Of a stretch of 64,000 nt of DNA, positions 45,001-56,612 are shown in pieces. The notes beneath the pieces were generated by a model, which was given only the letters and a program-made list of their open reading frames with translations, ran no database searches and was not told the DNA's origin. This stretch comes from Pelodera strongyloides. Its lineage: Eukaryota > Nematoda > Chromadorea > Rhabditida > Rhabditidae. Each line of letters begins with the position of its first letter. Position 1 is the stretch's first letter. Position numbers and translations under genes: made by a program. The stretch is taken from assembly GCA_036852015.1 (NCBI GenBank), contig JAANDG010000331.1, positions 1 to 64,000 of the forward strand, in the 5' to 3' direction.

Positions 45001-47610
45001 CCTCAACCTCAGAATTATAAGTGTATGGCGAGCTCACATAGTCAGGTAACATACTATACGTATACACCTCCGAGTTGACTATATACGGTATCGCATCGTG
45101 TACCAGGATTGACTATAGGGTTCATAATTCATCTATTCATCATTAACCAACCGTATTGTCGCTTCTATGGAGAATAGGGAGGGTAGGAAAGAAGTAAACT
45201 AGACACCATTTTGGATTTGGAAGGAAAACATTGTTCGCTTACATGTTAGTTTATTTCAGATCCGAGTTAGCATGATGCAGTACGGCTACCACGGAGCATC
45301 GGCTGAGCTGATGGTCGCTGCCGTGGAACAGTTCTACGCGGCGGTGACGATGAAACTCAACTTTACGCGGATTACAACTAGTGATACGGAAGAGGTTTGT
45401 TTCGTTCAAGTTATCCTTATTTGTTTCTACTGTACTTACACGTTTTGATCAGCCGGGCGACGGACAGTATGCATTCTAGTTAAATTCTCTGCCGTGAGGT
45501 TTCTCTAATGCGGTATGGTACGGTACGGTACGGTACGGTACGGTACGGTACGGTACGGTAGGAAAGAAGTAAACTTGTCGGGATACTGTAATCATTCCAG
45601 ACCGTATGCATTATAGTTAAATTTTCTGAGGTTTCTCAAATACGGTACGGTACGGTACGGTACGGTACGGTACGGTACGGTACGGTACGGTACGGTAGGA
45701 AAGAAGTAAACTTGTCGGGATACTGTAATCATTCCACCAGTTCTGTAACTTCATTCTTGGTCTTCACGGCCCGTTTTTTTTAGCTGTGTTCACTCGTGGA
45801 AGAAGCAAAACAGGGGATGACCATTATTCCGACTATTGGAAAGACTGTTTTTGATGAGTTCATCCGTTACATCAAGAGCAATAGCAACATGAAGAAGGTG
45901 GGTGAATTTATTCCTTATTTGGATTTTGGGCTTTAGTTAGAGGATCATTGCTAAAGTTCGTTTCGTGTTCGGTACGGTAGTATGTTAGTAATTAAATGGG
46001 ATGCTGAACACCTGAATACTGTTAATTGTTGTGTTGCTTTGAATAAGGGTACTGGTTCTTAATTTCCGGCAGTATGCATAGTTAGCGAGTACTTGTTATT
46101 ATGCAAATATTTAACTCACTACCCTCTTTCTTTTGTTTATAGTCGCATTTCAGAAGCGCGATATGATTCAAGAAGTGATGAAAATAGTGAATCCGGGCGG
46201 TGAGGGCCAAGGTCAACATCAGTCGTCCCGACGACACCAACATCACAACTCGAACATGATGTCGCACATGCATGCACAGGTAAGTGAAGCACAGCCTGTC
46301 TTACCGTGCCGGTACTTCTCTTAAAGGGTCAGGCCCATTTCAAATGACTCCTATTTTTGATGATTCCATCTGATTCTACATGTCAAATATAGTAGGATGC
46401 AATATTTTTCTAATTTTCAAGCGCAAAATTCACGCAGTATTCATCGATTTATCCCTGCCAGTCATACCCAACTATTTATCGCATTTGTCACGCCCCTTCG
46501 CGCTAATTGGGCAATATGCTCTATTGGGCGTGGCAACTGCGATATCGGCCAATCAGCGCGAATGGGCGTGCCAACTGCGATGGATAGCTGTGTATGACTG
46601 CTCACGGTAAATTGCTGAATAATGAGTGATTTTTGCGCTTGAAAATTAGAAATTATTGCATCCTACTATATTTGACACGGAGCATCAGATGGAAACATCA
46701 AAGATAGGGGTCATTTGAAATGGGCCTGACCCTTTAATGATGGTTAGTCTTGAACGTACATGTGCGCACCGCAGGATTTGTATCCCAACGTTTACGTGAT
46801 GAGAGAATCATGGTGTTGTCTACACTACACTTACGCAAGCGTCAGATAAACATCACCAGCTATTGTGGTAGTTAAATTTGATCCAAAGGGAGGTACAGCG
46901 TTCTGTTCATAGGTGTATACTTGATCCCTCTGTGTAGTTTTCAATTTTATTATTATTTCAGAGCATGCCTTCCTCGTTGCATGGGGTACCTGTATCCGCC
47001 ACATTGGATTATGACTATTCTAACGGTGAAGTGAGCATGGATCAACATGGATCAGATGATGGGAAGAGAGGGCAGCACAACGCGCAGCAGCCCCCGCAAC
47101 AGTTTTCCATGGCACAGCAGCAACAAATGGTCTTTCCGCAGTATATGCAAGGTGAGTTGTGGGTTTGGTTTGGAGTGTGGTAGCGGCAATTTAATTTGTT
47201 GTCTTTGATAATTGATAAGGTTTCATGCTTTGTCATTTGAATGGTCCTGTCCTCTGTGCCAGGCTGACAATGAGTAGGTTTAGGAACATGTGTATAGTAT
47301 GCATAAGGGTGTGTTTCCTTTGCCAAGGACTATAATGTGACCAATTAAATAGTTAAACTATTGTCATTCTTCTGAAGTTGACTGGTTGGTAGTTTATTAT
47401 ATTCTTATTTTTTTGTGTTTAGGTGGAATGGGACACCAACCCCGGGTAACTCTATCCGGCCAACAACAACCACCACCACACTTTGGTAATCACGGAGGTC
47501 AGCACAGTACCCCTCCCCCGCTACACCATATGGGAGCTCCCCAGGGAGTACAGTCCCTGTCTAGAATGTCTGGGCCACCACCCTCGGGAGGGCAGGCCTA
47601 TCAGCAATAA
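30056..47610 (+). CDS. ebax-1: EBAX-1/ZSWIM8-type SWIM zinc-finger protein, Cullin-2 ligase substrate receptor
   Basis: 51 exons join in phase to 2,000 aa plus stop. Exons: 30056-30082, 30365-30436, 30762-30906, 31144-31281, 31562-31644, 31841-31980, 32071-32156, 32408-32519, 32678-32777, 32984-33082, 33422-33526, 33774-33865, 34062-34150, 34287-34393, 34569-34637, 34913-35038, 35207-35296, 35476-35622, 35808-35861, 35945-36043, 36375-36494, 36707-36865, 37180-37331, 37513-37620, 37773-37941, 38233-38388, 38593-38709, 38878-39065, 39291-39381, 39681-39763, 39895-39969, 40250-40387, 40511-40618, 40722-40794, 40917-40990, 41093-41250, 41386-41526, 41647-41762, 42002-42133, 42390-42497, 42744-42818, 42969-43153, 43321-43465, 43661-43807, 44657-44802, 44940-45045, 45260-45394, 45784-45897, 46154-46279, 46962-47151, 47423-47610. 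Diagnostic blocks: DSERFEEDSLCSW near the N-terminus, a likely BC-box region LSGFAARECARRL (about residue 135), GFHLSAVVVSTF, the SWIM finger SCNCNAKSQWCQHVVALC (CxCx6CxH, about residues 276-292), GREPEGLWNLLSIIREMY and GVYALGLNNMVNPTW. The C-terminus is rich in Gln, His and Pro. Known members act with Elongin B/C and CUL2 in protein quality control and, in ZSWIM8, in microRNA-directed Argonaute decay. The acceptor of exon 36 (TTTTAAG) and the donor of exon 21 are the weakest choices. Confidence 0.93.
31339..31519. repeat. TTAA-family MITE 1 in ebax-1 intron 4
   Basis: Full copy with TTAAAGCGAAATACCGGCC at the left and CCGGTGTTTCGCTTTAA at the right. Confidence 0.9.
39487..39658. repeat. TTAA-family MITE 1 in ebax-1 intron 29
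   Basis: The left end is intact (TTAAAGCGAAATACCAGCC). The right end has decayed to CCGGCCGATATTTTTTAA and stops 22 bases before the acceptor of exon 30. Confidence 0.85.
41795..41880 (+). repeat. Tandem repeat in ebax-1 intron 38
   Basis: About four copies of a 20-bp unit like TTGTACCGTAGTTGTATTCC. Confidence 0.85.
42270..42360. repeat. Dispersed repeat relic in ebax-1 intron 39
   Basis: Shares TTCAGATCTCTTGCGAAGAC-type sequence and GACGGGT(C/T)TAACC with 10935-11060. Confidence 0.5.
42598..42725. repeat. MITE 2 in ebax-1 intron 40
   Basis: Inverted ends GGCCATATTCACCACT and AGTGGTGAATATGGCC, 128 bp, almost a full palindrome. It is in inverted orientation relative to 59186. Confidence 0.9.
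43849..43971. repeat. Fold-back MITE in ebax-1 intron 44
   Basis: GTATGCACGAACGCACCGGG at the left is mirrored by CCCACTGTTCGTGCATA at the right, with inner inverted GGGAG/CTCCC runs. Only one copy is seen in this window. Confidence 0.75.
44156..44206. other. Two adjacent GC hairpins in ebax-1 intron 44
   Basis: GAAGAGCCC-TAC-GGGCTCTTC (44156-44176, 9-bp stem) and ATCGGCC-TTC-GGCCGAT (44190-44206, 7-bp stem). Both stems are perfect with three-base loops, 13 bases apart. They could be part of a structured RNA or another mobile relic. No known RNA family was recognised. Confidence 0.6.
44393..44476 (+). repeat. tRNA-like relic (tRNA pseudogene or SINE head)
   Basis: Contains a box A-like TAGCGCAGTAGGTCGAGCG with a perfect GCGC/GCGC D-stem and a box B GGGTTCGAACC. 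The anticodon, T and acceptor stems do not pair well, so it is unlikely to be a working tRNA. It lies in intron 44 of ebax-1. Confidence 0.5.
45467..45738 (+). repeat. Duplicated block with (GGTAC)n arrays in ebax-1 intron 47
   Basis: A unit of about 135 bp occurs twice (about 45467-45600 and 45601-45738). Each copy holds a pentanucleotide GGTAC array, 45516-45560 and 45642-45697, followed by GGAAAGAAGTAAACTTGTCG. A relic of the last motif is also in intron 46 near 45184. Confidence 0.9.
46321..46737. repeat. TTAA-bounded palindromic MITE 3 in ebax-1 intron 49
   Basis: TTAAAGGGTCAGGCCCATTT at the left, AAATGGGCCTGACCCTTTAA at the right, 417 bp. Second copy of the element at 9981-10396. Confidence 0.92.
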
Positions 47611-49374
47611 TCAGGCTTCGATGTTTCTGTACTTCTTTCAACAGTTTTTTTAATCAATATGCCCCACTGGGACCTAAGTAGTGACGTCTTATGTTAAAAA
47701 TTTTCTGTTTTTCTTTGTTCTCTTCTATGTTCAAAAAGGAATTGTGCGCAGGGCGTACGTTCACTTTTATAATTTTACTGGGATAATTAGGGTAGTAGTT
47801 CCTCCTCCCCGCAATTTTGCACTATGCAAATGTATTGCTTGGGAAGAGTGCTTTCTCCATTATGGACTTAAGTGATGGAAACGATAATTAAAATATTCTT
47901 TGTATGTGAATTTACTTGCTTCTTTTTCTCATCTTTACTCTGTGTTTTTTTTTTCATTTTTGTAATTTTTGATATCACCTAATATTAACTACTAATATGC
48001 TCTCGGAAAAGAAAAACGAGGTTCCCCCGACAACTTACGTGTAACAAATGCACCATTTCTCTTCATCAAAACTCTCAATTCTGGAATTGTCTTGAGGTTT
48101 TAAATTATTTATTTTAGTTTTTAATGGAATGCGGATTTATTCGTATTGCGAAGTGTTATTTATTTATTTATAAGCTAATTAAATAATTCAAAAAACTTCT
48201 TTAATTTCCTGTTAAATTTGACGCCAACCATTTTGGGCTAACTACTATCTATTGTGATTAACATCTTACTAGATGGCCGTTATAGTATACACTTTCACTT
48301 TTCCAAACATTTGATTCGCAGTTTTTTCTTTGTCTTTTACCGTTTTTTTTGTTGGTTTTTGGTTCTTTTTTCATGGTTTTTTTCTTGTGGAATTACTAAC
48401 ATGGATTTTACCCATTTTTTCCGTTCTGAATAAAATAATTTTTTATGTGTTCCTATTTTTTAACTAGGCAGACATGTCATGAATCGATTAAGTTTAAATG
48501 TTACCGTTTTCGAAGAAGCTAAACAATTTTGCTGCCCAGTATGGAAAAACACCACTCATCTCAGGCGTATAGCGGAAATTGATATCCAAGCTTCTCTGCA
48601 TTGCATACTGTAGTGGTTTCTGCATTTGAATTCAAGGCGGTAATGTGCCGAGCGTATTTTTTTTGTGTACAATGACAAGCACATGTTCATAGACGCAGTA
48701 GGTTTAAGCAAAAGATGGAATTTAACACAGTACACCTGATAACTAACATCGGGATAAAATTTCTACATAAGAAATATCTTTCCCCATGTTTCCTGAGAAA
48801 GGCAGTGCAAGTGGTTTGAGCACTATGGACGTCAACCGTTTCCTGTTATTGGGGCAACACGAATGAAACAGCCTCATTGAAAAATGGCCGACCATTGGAA
48901 AAGGACAAAACGTTTATGTAGCGAGAATTATTTCCTTGGTGAATGGAGTATTTAATATTGTAAGTAATTACATCGGAGACGTATGTCTTGTATGTACGCA
49001 TTTTGGTACAGTATGACTCAATTAAAAATCAACGAGTGGATAAAAAGGTGTGCAATTTCACTGCTTCAACAGCTGGTGTGCTAGAAATGCGCCAGAAGCG
49101 CGCCACGGGTGTGCCAAAGGGAAATCTCTCGGCACCGCCGCTTTACCGTGGCAGACGGACCATTTATTGATTTATTTGAGTGACCATGTACTACACTAAG
49201 TTGTGCGTTGTGACACATTCTTTCCCGTAATCACGTAGCTGCTCAGCACAATTTTTATTTCTGATGAGCATGTCTGCGCTGTGAAGTACTAAGCGTTTGA
49301 TCACATAGTGTAATTTATATCTATAGCTTTTATATAAACAGTTTGTAAACAGAAAGCCAACACGTGATTGTGCT

Positions 49375-49475
49375 CATTTATATACAGTCAGTTTACTTTG
49401 CGATCTATGGCTATCATATTCGCCCATTTATATACAGTTAGTTTACGAGCCGATCTATGGCTATCATATTGCACA
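49375..49475 (+). repeat. Tandem duplication, ~52-bp unit
   Basis: CATTTATATACAGT(C/T)AGTTTAC followed by CGATCTATGGCTATCATATT occurs twice in a row. Confidence 0.85.
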
Positions 49476-49496
49476 TCAATCTTTTCTAGCTGTGAC

Positions 49497-49770
49497 TTTC
49501 ATTAGTTGCTCCGGCCCGGCCTCGGTTGTAGTGAATACTTTTTCTGCACACCTCAGGCGAATCAGTGATTGCGCGCGGCGAAAAAAATCAGGGTTGCGCG
49601 CACGTCGTCTAGTGTTCGCCAGTCTCTCGCCATCTTGCGAAAACGGGGCGAAGCCGCTGCTCACCTCCTATGTGGATCTGCATCAATTTTCGCATTTTCC
49701 TACTGTCGTCTCGCGCCTGCCGCACCACGGTTTTGCCGCGCACCACCCGAGTTTCGCCAATGAATTTTCA
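49497..49770. repeat. GC-rich dispersed repeat (TTCGCCGCGC-type)
   Basis: Contains GCGCGCGGCGAAAAAA and TTTTGCCGCGCACCA, related to 820-1085 and 55858-56045. The overlapping open frames here are not credible genes. Confidence 0.5.
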
Positions 49771-49889
49771 TATATTATACCTACATTTTTGTATGAAACG
49801 CGAAATTGTTCATTCAACTTATTGTTAGTTGCTGCTACTGCTTTAATTAGTAACTGTTTGAGAGCGCTTTTTGTGAAAGTTGCACAAAC

Positions 49890-50005
49890 TAATGGGGTTT
49901 CCAAGTTTGGTGAAAATTTACCGTATCTTGAACTGCACGATAATATTTTTTAATGTTTCATATTATATATGCAGGTTGCGTGCTGAAATACGGCAACAGA
50001 CGCGA
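49890..50005. repeat. MITE with TAATGGGG ends, right end lost
   Basis: TAATGGGGTTTCCAAGTTTG then ACCGTATCTTGAACTGCACG, matching 7005-7170. The right terminus is missing or decayed. Confidence 0.7.
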
Positions 50006-50041
50006 ATACTCACCACAGTACTACAAACCAATACTAACTGG

Positions 50042-50224
50042 TTAAAGCGAAATACCGGCCGGTTTTTGAAACGCATCGTGGACAACTGCATTCTTATGTA
50101 TTTATGCGAAGTGGGGTCTATTTGGGGTCTATTTTTTATGCTAATTTATGCTCATTTGCATATGACGCATAAGAATGTTGGTGCACTCGATACGTTGCAA
50201 AAACCGGCCGGTATTTCGCTTTAA
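50042..50224. repeat. TTAA-family MITE 1
   Basis: Full copy, TTAAAGCGAAATACCGGCC to CCGGTATTTCGCTTTAA, closely like 22387-22569. Confidence 0.92.
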
Positions 50225-50909
50225 ACACAATCGCAATAAGCAGTTGAAGATCTTCTTCACCGCTGTACTGTAGGTCTTTTGGTTCCTAAATTTCATTCTT
50301 CAGATTGTAGTCATTTAGCGATGTTACAGTACATATATTGAGTAATTTTTCCACCTTACAACTCTTATTGCTTAAAATCCGTAGATATAAATATCTTTTA
50401 TTAAATCTTAAACCCCAAGAATGGGTGCGCAGCTGTGCGTTTAAGCGTTAGATATTTCCTAACTTTGCCCTTATCCAAATTCTGTGTCTGCGTTTCTTTC
50501 GAATACCAGTCTCTAGGAACCGACTGCTTATTTTTCATCTCCAACAATCCAACGTTCATTTGAATATTTTTGTTTTCATGGCCAAATGGGGCCCCGTATG
50601 TACTCCTTATGGCAATGACTGTCTTCTCCAAGTCTTGCCTTCTATTTCATGTCTCTTCATCTCGCTGTTCTCTCCGGTGAAAGACGTCTCCGTCTGGAAG
50701 GTTCTCAGCATCTCTCTATTGAAGGTCTAGTCTAATCAGTATTTATTTCTTAGGAACTCTCTCTCTTGTAAGGAAGCCTGAAACACTATTTCGCTCACTC
50801 TTGTTGTCTCATTCTATCGGTCCGCGACACGTCAAGTCTGCTTCACTCTTCTGATCAATCTAACCTAACAACTACAGTATCTCGTTGTTTTCAACTCGAC
50901 CACAAATTC

Positions 50910-51042
50910 GCTCCCTCTCTCTCTTCCTCTCTCTTCCTCTCTCCCTTCCTCTCTCTCTTCCCCTCTCTCTCCCTCTCTCTCTCTCTCCCCTCTCTCTCTT
51001 CCTCTCTCTCTTCTCCTCCTCTCTCTCTGTCTCTCTGCGTCT
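50910..51042 (+). repeat. CT-rich low-complexity tract
   Basis: Imperfect CTCTCTTCC runs over about 130 bases. The Arg/Glu-rich minus-strand open frames here are an artefact of this composition. Confidence 0.9.
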
Positions 51043-52861
51043 CGAATAATTCAACAATCCATCGGCCAGCACTCTGAGTTTCATGAACCAAATTCTGTCT
51101 TCTGACAGTCACTTTCTATTCCACCTCAGAAAAATATCTCTCTCACATCTGTAACTCCTCAAGGCGCATGAATATCGTCCTCTCGTTGTCTTTTCCCCCT
51201 ATAGTACATTATGCTCTCTCACCCAAGATTCTGCGTCCAATGGGCCAAGTGCTATTTCTTGGTATTTGTTTCACTTTCGTCTCCATGTGTTTTAGACATG
51301 TTTCCGTTCAGCGCCTTATTTTCTAGGGTTTTCTAGCCGTAAAGTTCCCCGACAACCAATAGTGAATCCACAAAATACATGAAATCTTGGTGAATTGTAT
51401 CTTTTTGTATGCTAGCGTGTATCTTCATGAGTTGTTGGCACCTATTATACACATACTACTTATCTAGAGTCTGAGGTATTGTGTAATCTGATAATTGTTA
51501 CTTTCCGCCTATACAACAAAACAATCCATCATTACATATTTAATTGTTAATTTTTCATTGTTTATTGTCATTGTCAAAGACAACGATACCTTGTTTGTTT
51601 TTCGTGTTTTCTAGTGCTATTTTCGGTTGTTTCCAGACAAAGAAAAAAAAATACAGTCAATTACTATCCTATCCTTGGAATAGTAGCTGTGTGTTGTAAA
51701 CTGTAACGTGGGGGTGGGGGATGGCTTGTTTGATATTTGGTGTTTTAAAGTCTTGGAGGGAATCATTTTTGTTTGTTGTTTTAGTGCAGAGCACTATTTA
51801 ACTATCCGAGATTTTTCGATTTTGGCAAATTTGGCGTTTTCTCAGAGAACCCAGATTGCGTTTTTTTATTCTCTTACAGTTTAGTTCCCGAATTTTCCCA
51901 AATTTAGACAAAATATTTTCAATGTAGAAAAGAAGTACTCACAACCTTATCTCTTTGCTGTGATCGGAAATCTTGTGACGTGAGCAATGAGAAAACAATG
52001 ATAAAAATATTTACGTCACTTGGACTTGGAAACTCAACTTCCGTCGCCCTCGTAAATAAGTCTCGTCTGCGAGTACATTACAAGTACTGATGTTATCCTG
52101 ATTCATAGTAAAGATAAGCGTACGCTCCAGTTACTTAAAGGCTCAGGCACAGGTAAGAAAGATATTCGGTTTTTCGTTGTGAATAAACTGTTCTGGCTGA
52201 GAGCTGAGCCCGCACTACGAACTACGAGTACGATTACTTTTAACTAAAACCATGTAAATAATCATTCTGTTTGAATGTTTTGAAATAAGGACGCTCACAG
52301 TTATAGTGTTTTCTTAATTTCACCAAAGATGGTAATCTGCCGTACACACTTACACTTACAATTAGACGTTGAACTTGTACTTTTGTATTTTATGGTCGAT
52401 GTGTTATTCCCTTCAAAGAAATACACAATCGTTTGGACTTGGCACTAATGCGTGTTTTGAACGCGGAAAAACATCAGTTCAAGAATGTATGGAAAGGTTC
52501 TATATTTGTTATCAATTAGCAAAACTAAACTAAATGTTGTTGAAGTATTTTCAAGCAACTTATTTTAACAAGGAATACTATTTTTTATAGTTATCAACAC
52601 TATTTTATCGATTAAAGGTTGAAAACTGTAATGATAAGGCTAGGCGGATATATTGCGCGGTCGTTTTTCATTCGTTCGTGATAAATTGTTGATTTTTTTC
52701 GCGCGTTCAATGATATGAGATCATTAGGAAGGTTTTGTGCATTCACGCCATTTTTAACAGATATCTATTTTCCAGAATTTATCAATTACGAGCCTTCACT
52801 ACTTATTGATGGGTATTGATTATACAGTGCGTTTGGCGTTCAAATGAAGTCCGCTTTACTA

Positions 52862-53006
52862 CTGGGTTTCCAATTATGCTGAAAATGTACCGTATCTTGG
52901 AACTACACGAGAATATTTTTCATATTATATATGCAGGTTTCGTGCTGAAATATACGGTACTATTGACAGCATCACACCGAATTTTTCGGATAATTGGAAA
53001 CCACAT
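52862..53006. repeat. MITE with TGGGTTTCCAA ends
   Basis: CTGGGTTTCCAATTATGCTG and ATAATTGGAAACCACAT as inverted ends, with the ACCGTATCTTGGAACTACAC core. Third member of the 7005 family. Confidence 0.75.
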
Positions 53007-53754
53007 AAAAATGAAGTTTCTTACACCCATTTCAAGTTTCTTACACCCTTTCCATATTTTCTTGAACCACTTTCTTACACCCATTTTCGTAAGTGCAAGT
53101 GTTCCGTTGTGGTGCGTTTGCCCTTATATGACCATATGAAACCGTTATATCTACTTGGGTTCGAGTGCGAATAAACTCCATAAAACACACACTGAAATTG
53201 ATAAACGCTGATCATTCTAACCATTTCCAACCACAGAAAATAAATGATAAAACATTATCTCTCCAAAAAGTGTTCGCAGTCAGCTGGGAAAGGACTTACT
53301 GATCTTTTTTATGTTTTATTATCATTTTGCTTATCAAAGTTATCAGATATTTGCCTGCTGTTTAATTTCGTCGTAATTCCTGCAGACGCTCATAGTCTAC
53401 AATTTAGCTGGAAAGAATAACAACGTTAATTTAGTGATAATTATCTGTTTAAACGTTAGTTATGATTATTTTTTCCCTTCCTGTTTTAGGCTATGTGAAA
53501 TCTTATTTAATTTCCACATAAGAAACTTCTAATTATGCATACTCATAACCAAAAACTGTTCTCAAAGGTAAGGTATAATTATTCGGTTTTTCTATGTTTG
53601 TCGAAAGGACAACATGTTTTCAATATTCGGAATGTTTGTATTTGTGTCTAGTGAAGTAAATTGAGGTCACTTTTACATTGTTGATTATGTTACTTTGTTT
53701 GCTGTCTACCGAAGATAATTCAAATATTATGGTATCGTTACTCTATAGAAAATT

Positions 53755-53838
53755 TATATTTGCCTCGAACGTTTTTATATTTGCCTCGAACGTTTTTATA
53801 TTTGCCTCGAACGTTTTTATATTTGCCCCGAACGTTTC
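53755..53838 (+). repeat. 21-bp tandem repeat, four copies
   Basis: The unit TATATTTGCCTCGAACGTTTT repeats in phase, the last copy with one change. It codes for the repeated peptides seen in frames on both strands, which are not genes. Confidence 0.9.
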
Positions 53839-55558
53839 TTTTTATGTTTACACGGGCAAATCCTCCCGTCCATTGGTTCGAGCGCACCCAGTGTACCCAG
53901 AGAGCCAGACGGGCCATGACTGGGAAGTTTTGCCCGTCTGGGACTCGAGAGTACACAAGTATAAATGAACAATATAAAACGGGACACCCCAAATGCCTGG
54001 CCCCTAGATTAGATCTTATTGTGTGTTTAAAATGTTTACGACAATCAGGGGTAAACTTTCCCATAGTACTTTTAAGTTATCCTTCAATTATTTTGATATT
54101 TGAGGCCTGGCGAAAGCATGCCTTTTAATTACATTTTGGAATAAAAATACATTTTGGCCAATAAATTTGAGAACCTACACCTAGATGTTCTCTGCTTTGA
54201 TGTGTCCACGCTTACTTTTGTTTACGCCTTGACGTCAAGTGCGTAGACATAAGAAACATTGGCCACGCATACTTTGTGTTTATTACTAGTCAACAAGGAT
54301 ACGCAAGACACAACTGTCAAAAGAGGCATGCACTTTAAATGCCTTGATGTAGTTTACTGTGGATGCACTCAAACATGATTCAAAACGCTTGCCTAACACC
54401 TTTGAACGTTGCGAAACTCTGCTTGTTGCTAAACACTTGCAATTGCATGTACTTTTTTACTTATTGCAAGGAAGTGTTACGAAATTATTACGGAGTTGTA
54501 GGGAGTAAACTCGCGTACTCACCTCGTGTTCTTATTCGCCGTCCTATTTGAGAACGATCTGTCTGAACAGTTACCCAACAACCAGCCAACAGTTAGATAA
54601 AGCTAACATGTGTGGTCGAAACCCAGCTCGCATCCACGTTGGTGTGTGAACTATCCAACAATTACAATTCAAGATTTCTAGATTTGGATGGGAACATGAA
54701 GTTTTGATTCGAACAGTGCAAAATAGCAAAATTTCACAAACCCTCCTCTTACTGTATCATTCTAGCAAATAGGCTCACGCTAATACTGTTTCGAATCACT
54801 GTTACGTTTCGTCACAACAGAGCACGTAATTTGTCACCGACAAGTGTATATCAATGTTCCGCCAAATTTCCCGTTTCAGAGTTCAAACTTACATCAATTA
54901 TCAATATCACTTAGCATCGTTTCGTATCAAATAGCACGTGAGGAAGGACAACCACGTGGTTGCTGTCTTCACAGACATCATTTGATTTCCTTATAAGGAC
55001 ATAACTAGAGAACGATGATCATTTGTATGATTTACTTTGTTTTATCGAAGCAAGATTTATCCTTTTGATGTTAACTTCTTGTAAGGTTCTTGTATATTTC
55101 ACCAAGTACCACAGTTTGCTGTGTTCTTCGTCGATCTGCGATCCGAGTGATCCAACGCTAAAAATAGATAGTTTGTCAATTCAATAAAATAATGGGAATC
55201 ATACTTCATGATTACTTTTCATTGAAAAATCATAGTTCCACAAACTACCGTATTTTCTCAGCAGGTCCACAAAGTACCGTATTTTCTCATTGGAACTTAC
55301 GCCATATAATTTGAGAGCACTCGGGTACTTTCCTCCAATTACTAATTTACTAGCCACAGATGCAACTAATATACTAGTATTTTTATTTAGGGAGTCGCTC
55401 CGGCAATCATATTTCTTCTTTAAAATGATTTTATAAAGATGCACAATGAGCGACCATTCTATCTTCTTCTCTCACACAAATAATTATGTTCCCATTGTCA
55501 GTGTGTGTCACGCTTTAATTCTATTTTCCCTGTCTACACGAGGATCTCTCTCAATCCC

Positions 55559-55559
<1 letters not shown>

Positions 55560-55594
<35 letters not shown>
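55560..55594 (+). repeat. (CT)n microsatellite
   Basis: About 16 uninterrupted CT dinucleotides. Similar tracts lie at 56435-56484 and 56574-56610. Confidence 0.95.
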
Positions 55595-55597
<3 letters not shown>

Positions 55598-55857
55598 TCC
55601 TTATTTGTCAGTATTAATTGATAATATCACGGTATTATATCATTCGAACACTCGTCATGCGCATGAAGTCCGTAGTTGAGTGGAGTGTGTACTGTGTGTA
55701 CTTACAGTAAAATCGAACTCTCTTTCGATAAATATGGTTCGTCGGATCACATAAACATAAACAACCGCAGTTAACGAAGAATCTATCCAACCATCGAAAA
55801 TTGTGGAAGAAAATTGAAAAATGTGGAAGCAGCAACAGTGGTATATATTTCCGCGCA

Positions 55858-56045
55858 ATCTCTGGCGACAATCTGGCGAAGATATTGCGAAACTGCCGCG
55901 AACCGTTTTTCCAGAATCGGGCCGTTCCTCGATCGATTTTCTCGGGTTCGCCTAAGCTTTCGCCAGGATCTCGCGAGGATTACGCGACGCGGCACTTCCG
56001 CGCCAGGGTTTCGCCGCGAACCCCCTTTTTTTACTAACAACATTT
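55858..56045. repeat. GC-rich dispersed repeat (TTCGCCGCG-type)
   Basis: CTGGCGACAATCTGGCGAAG at one side and GCCAGGGTTTCGCCGCGAAC at the other. Related to the blocks at 820 and 49497. Confidence 0.5.
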
Positions 56046-56571
56046 CTAGTTCGCGCACTGGATGTGTTACCCAATAAAATGCCGGCATGAATTCAAAACT
56101 TTAATCAATAAACTTAAGTAAAATTTCGAAATGTTGCGGTGCGTTATTTTCGCATACATAACGCACCTGACACCTTACAAGTTATCGTGTGTTTCCTGCT
56201 AGATTGTTCCGCCAATTTGTGTAAAACTTCGTAATAAACACTCAAACATAACACGTCGTTTGACAATGGAGCACAATTGCATCATGTGAAACTAACTGTT
56301 CCACATCCACACCGTCATTTTTTTTCAAAAACAAAGAATTTCATGTCTTTCACTTCAAGATATCATGTCATTATTGCTTACCGGTTCCTTGTTATGAAGT
56401 ATGTTGAGTGTGATGTAAATTGCCCTTTACCCAATATCTCTCTCTCTCTATCTCTCTCTGTCTCTCTATCTCTCTCTTTCTCTCCTACCCCCTTCCCTCC
56501 ACAATCTCCCTGATTCCTTCAATACCTTTCTCAATCTGTTACTTGCTTTCGTTCTCGTCTTATCTCTCTCC

Positions 56572-56612
<41 letters not shown>

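Noticed and set aside
30056..47610. Large multi-exon gene first considered as a CNOT1-like scaffold
   Set aside because: The SWIM finger, the N-terminal DSERFEEDSLCSW block and the GREPEG...REMY block are those of ZSWIM8/EBAX-1.
48988..49170. 60-codon open frame downstream of ebax-1
   Set aside because: No recognised family, no partner exons and no flanking signals that set it apart from chance.
50401..50631. 76-codon minus-strand open frame
   Set aside because: No recognisable motif or neighbouring exons.
50872..51112. Arg/Glu-rich open frames on the minus strand
   Set aside because: Produced by the CT-rich low-complexity tract.
53678..54128. Overlapping open frames with peptide repeats on both strands
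   Set aside because: They reflect a 21-bp tandem repeat whose length is a multiple of three.
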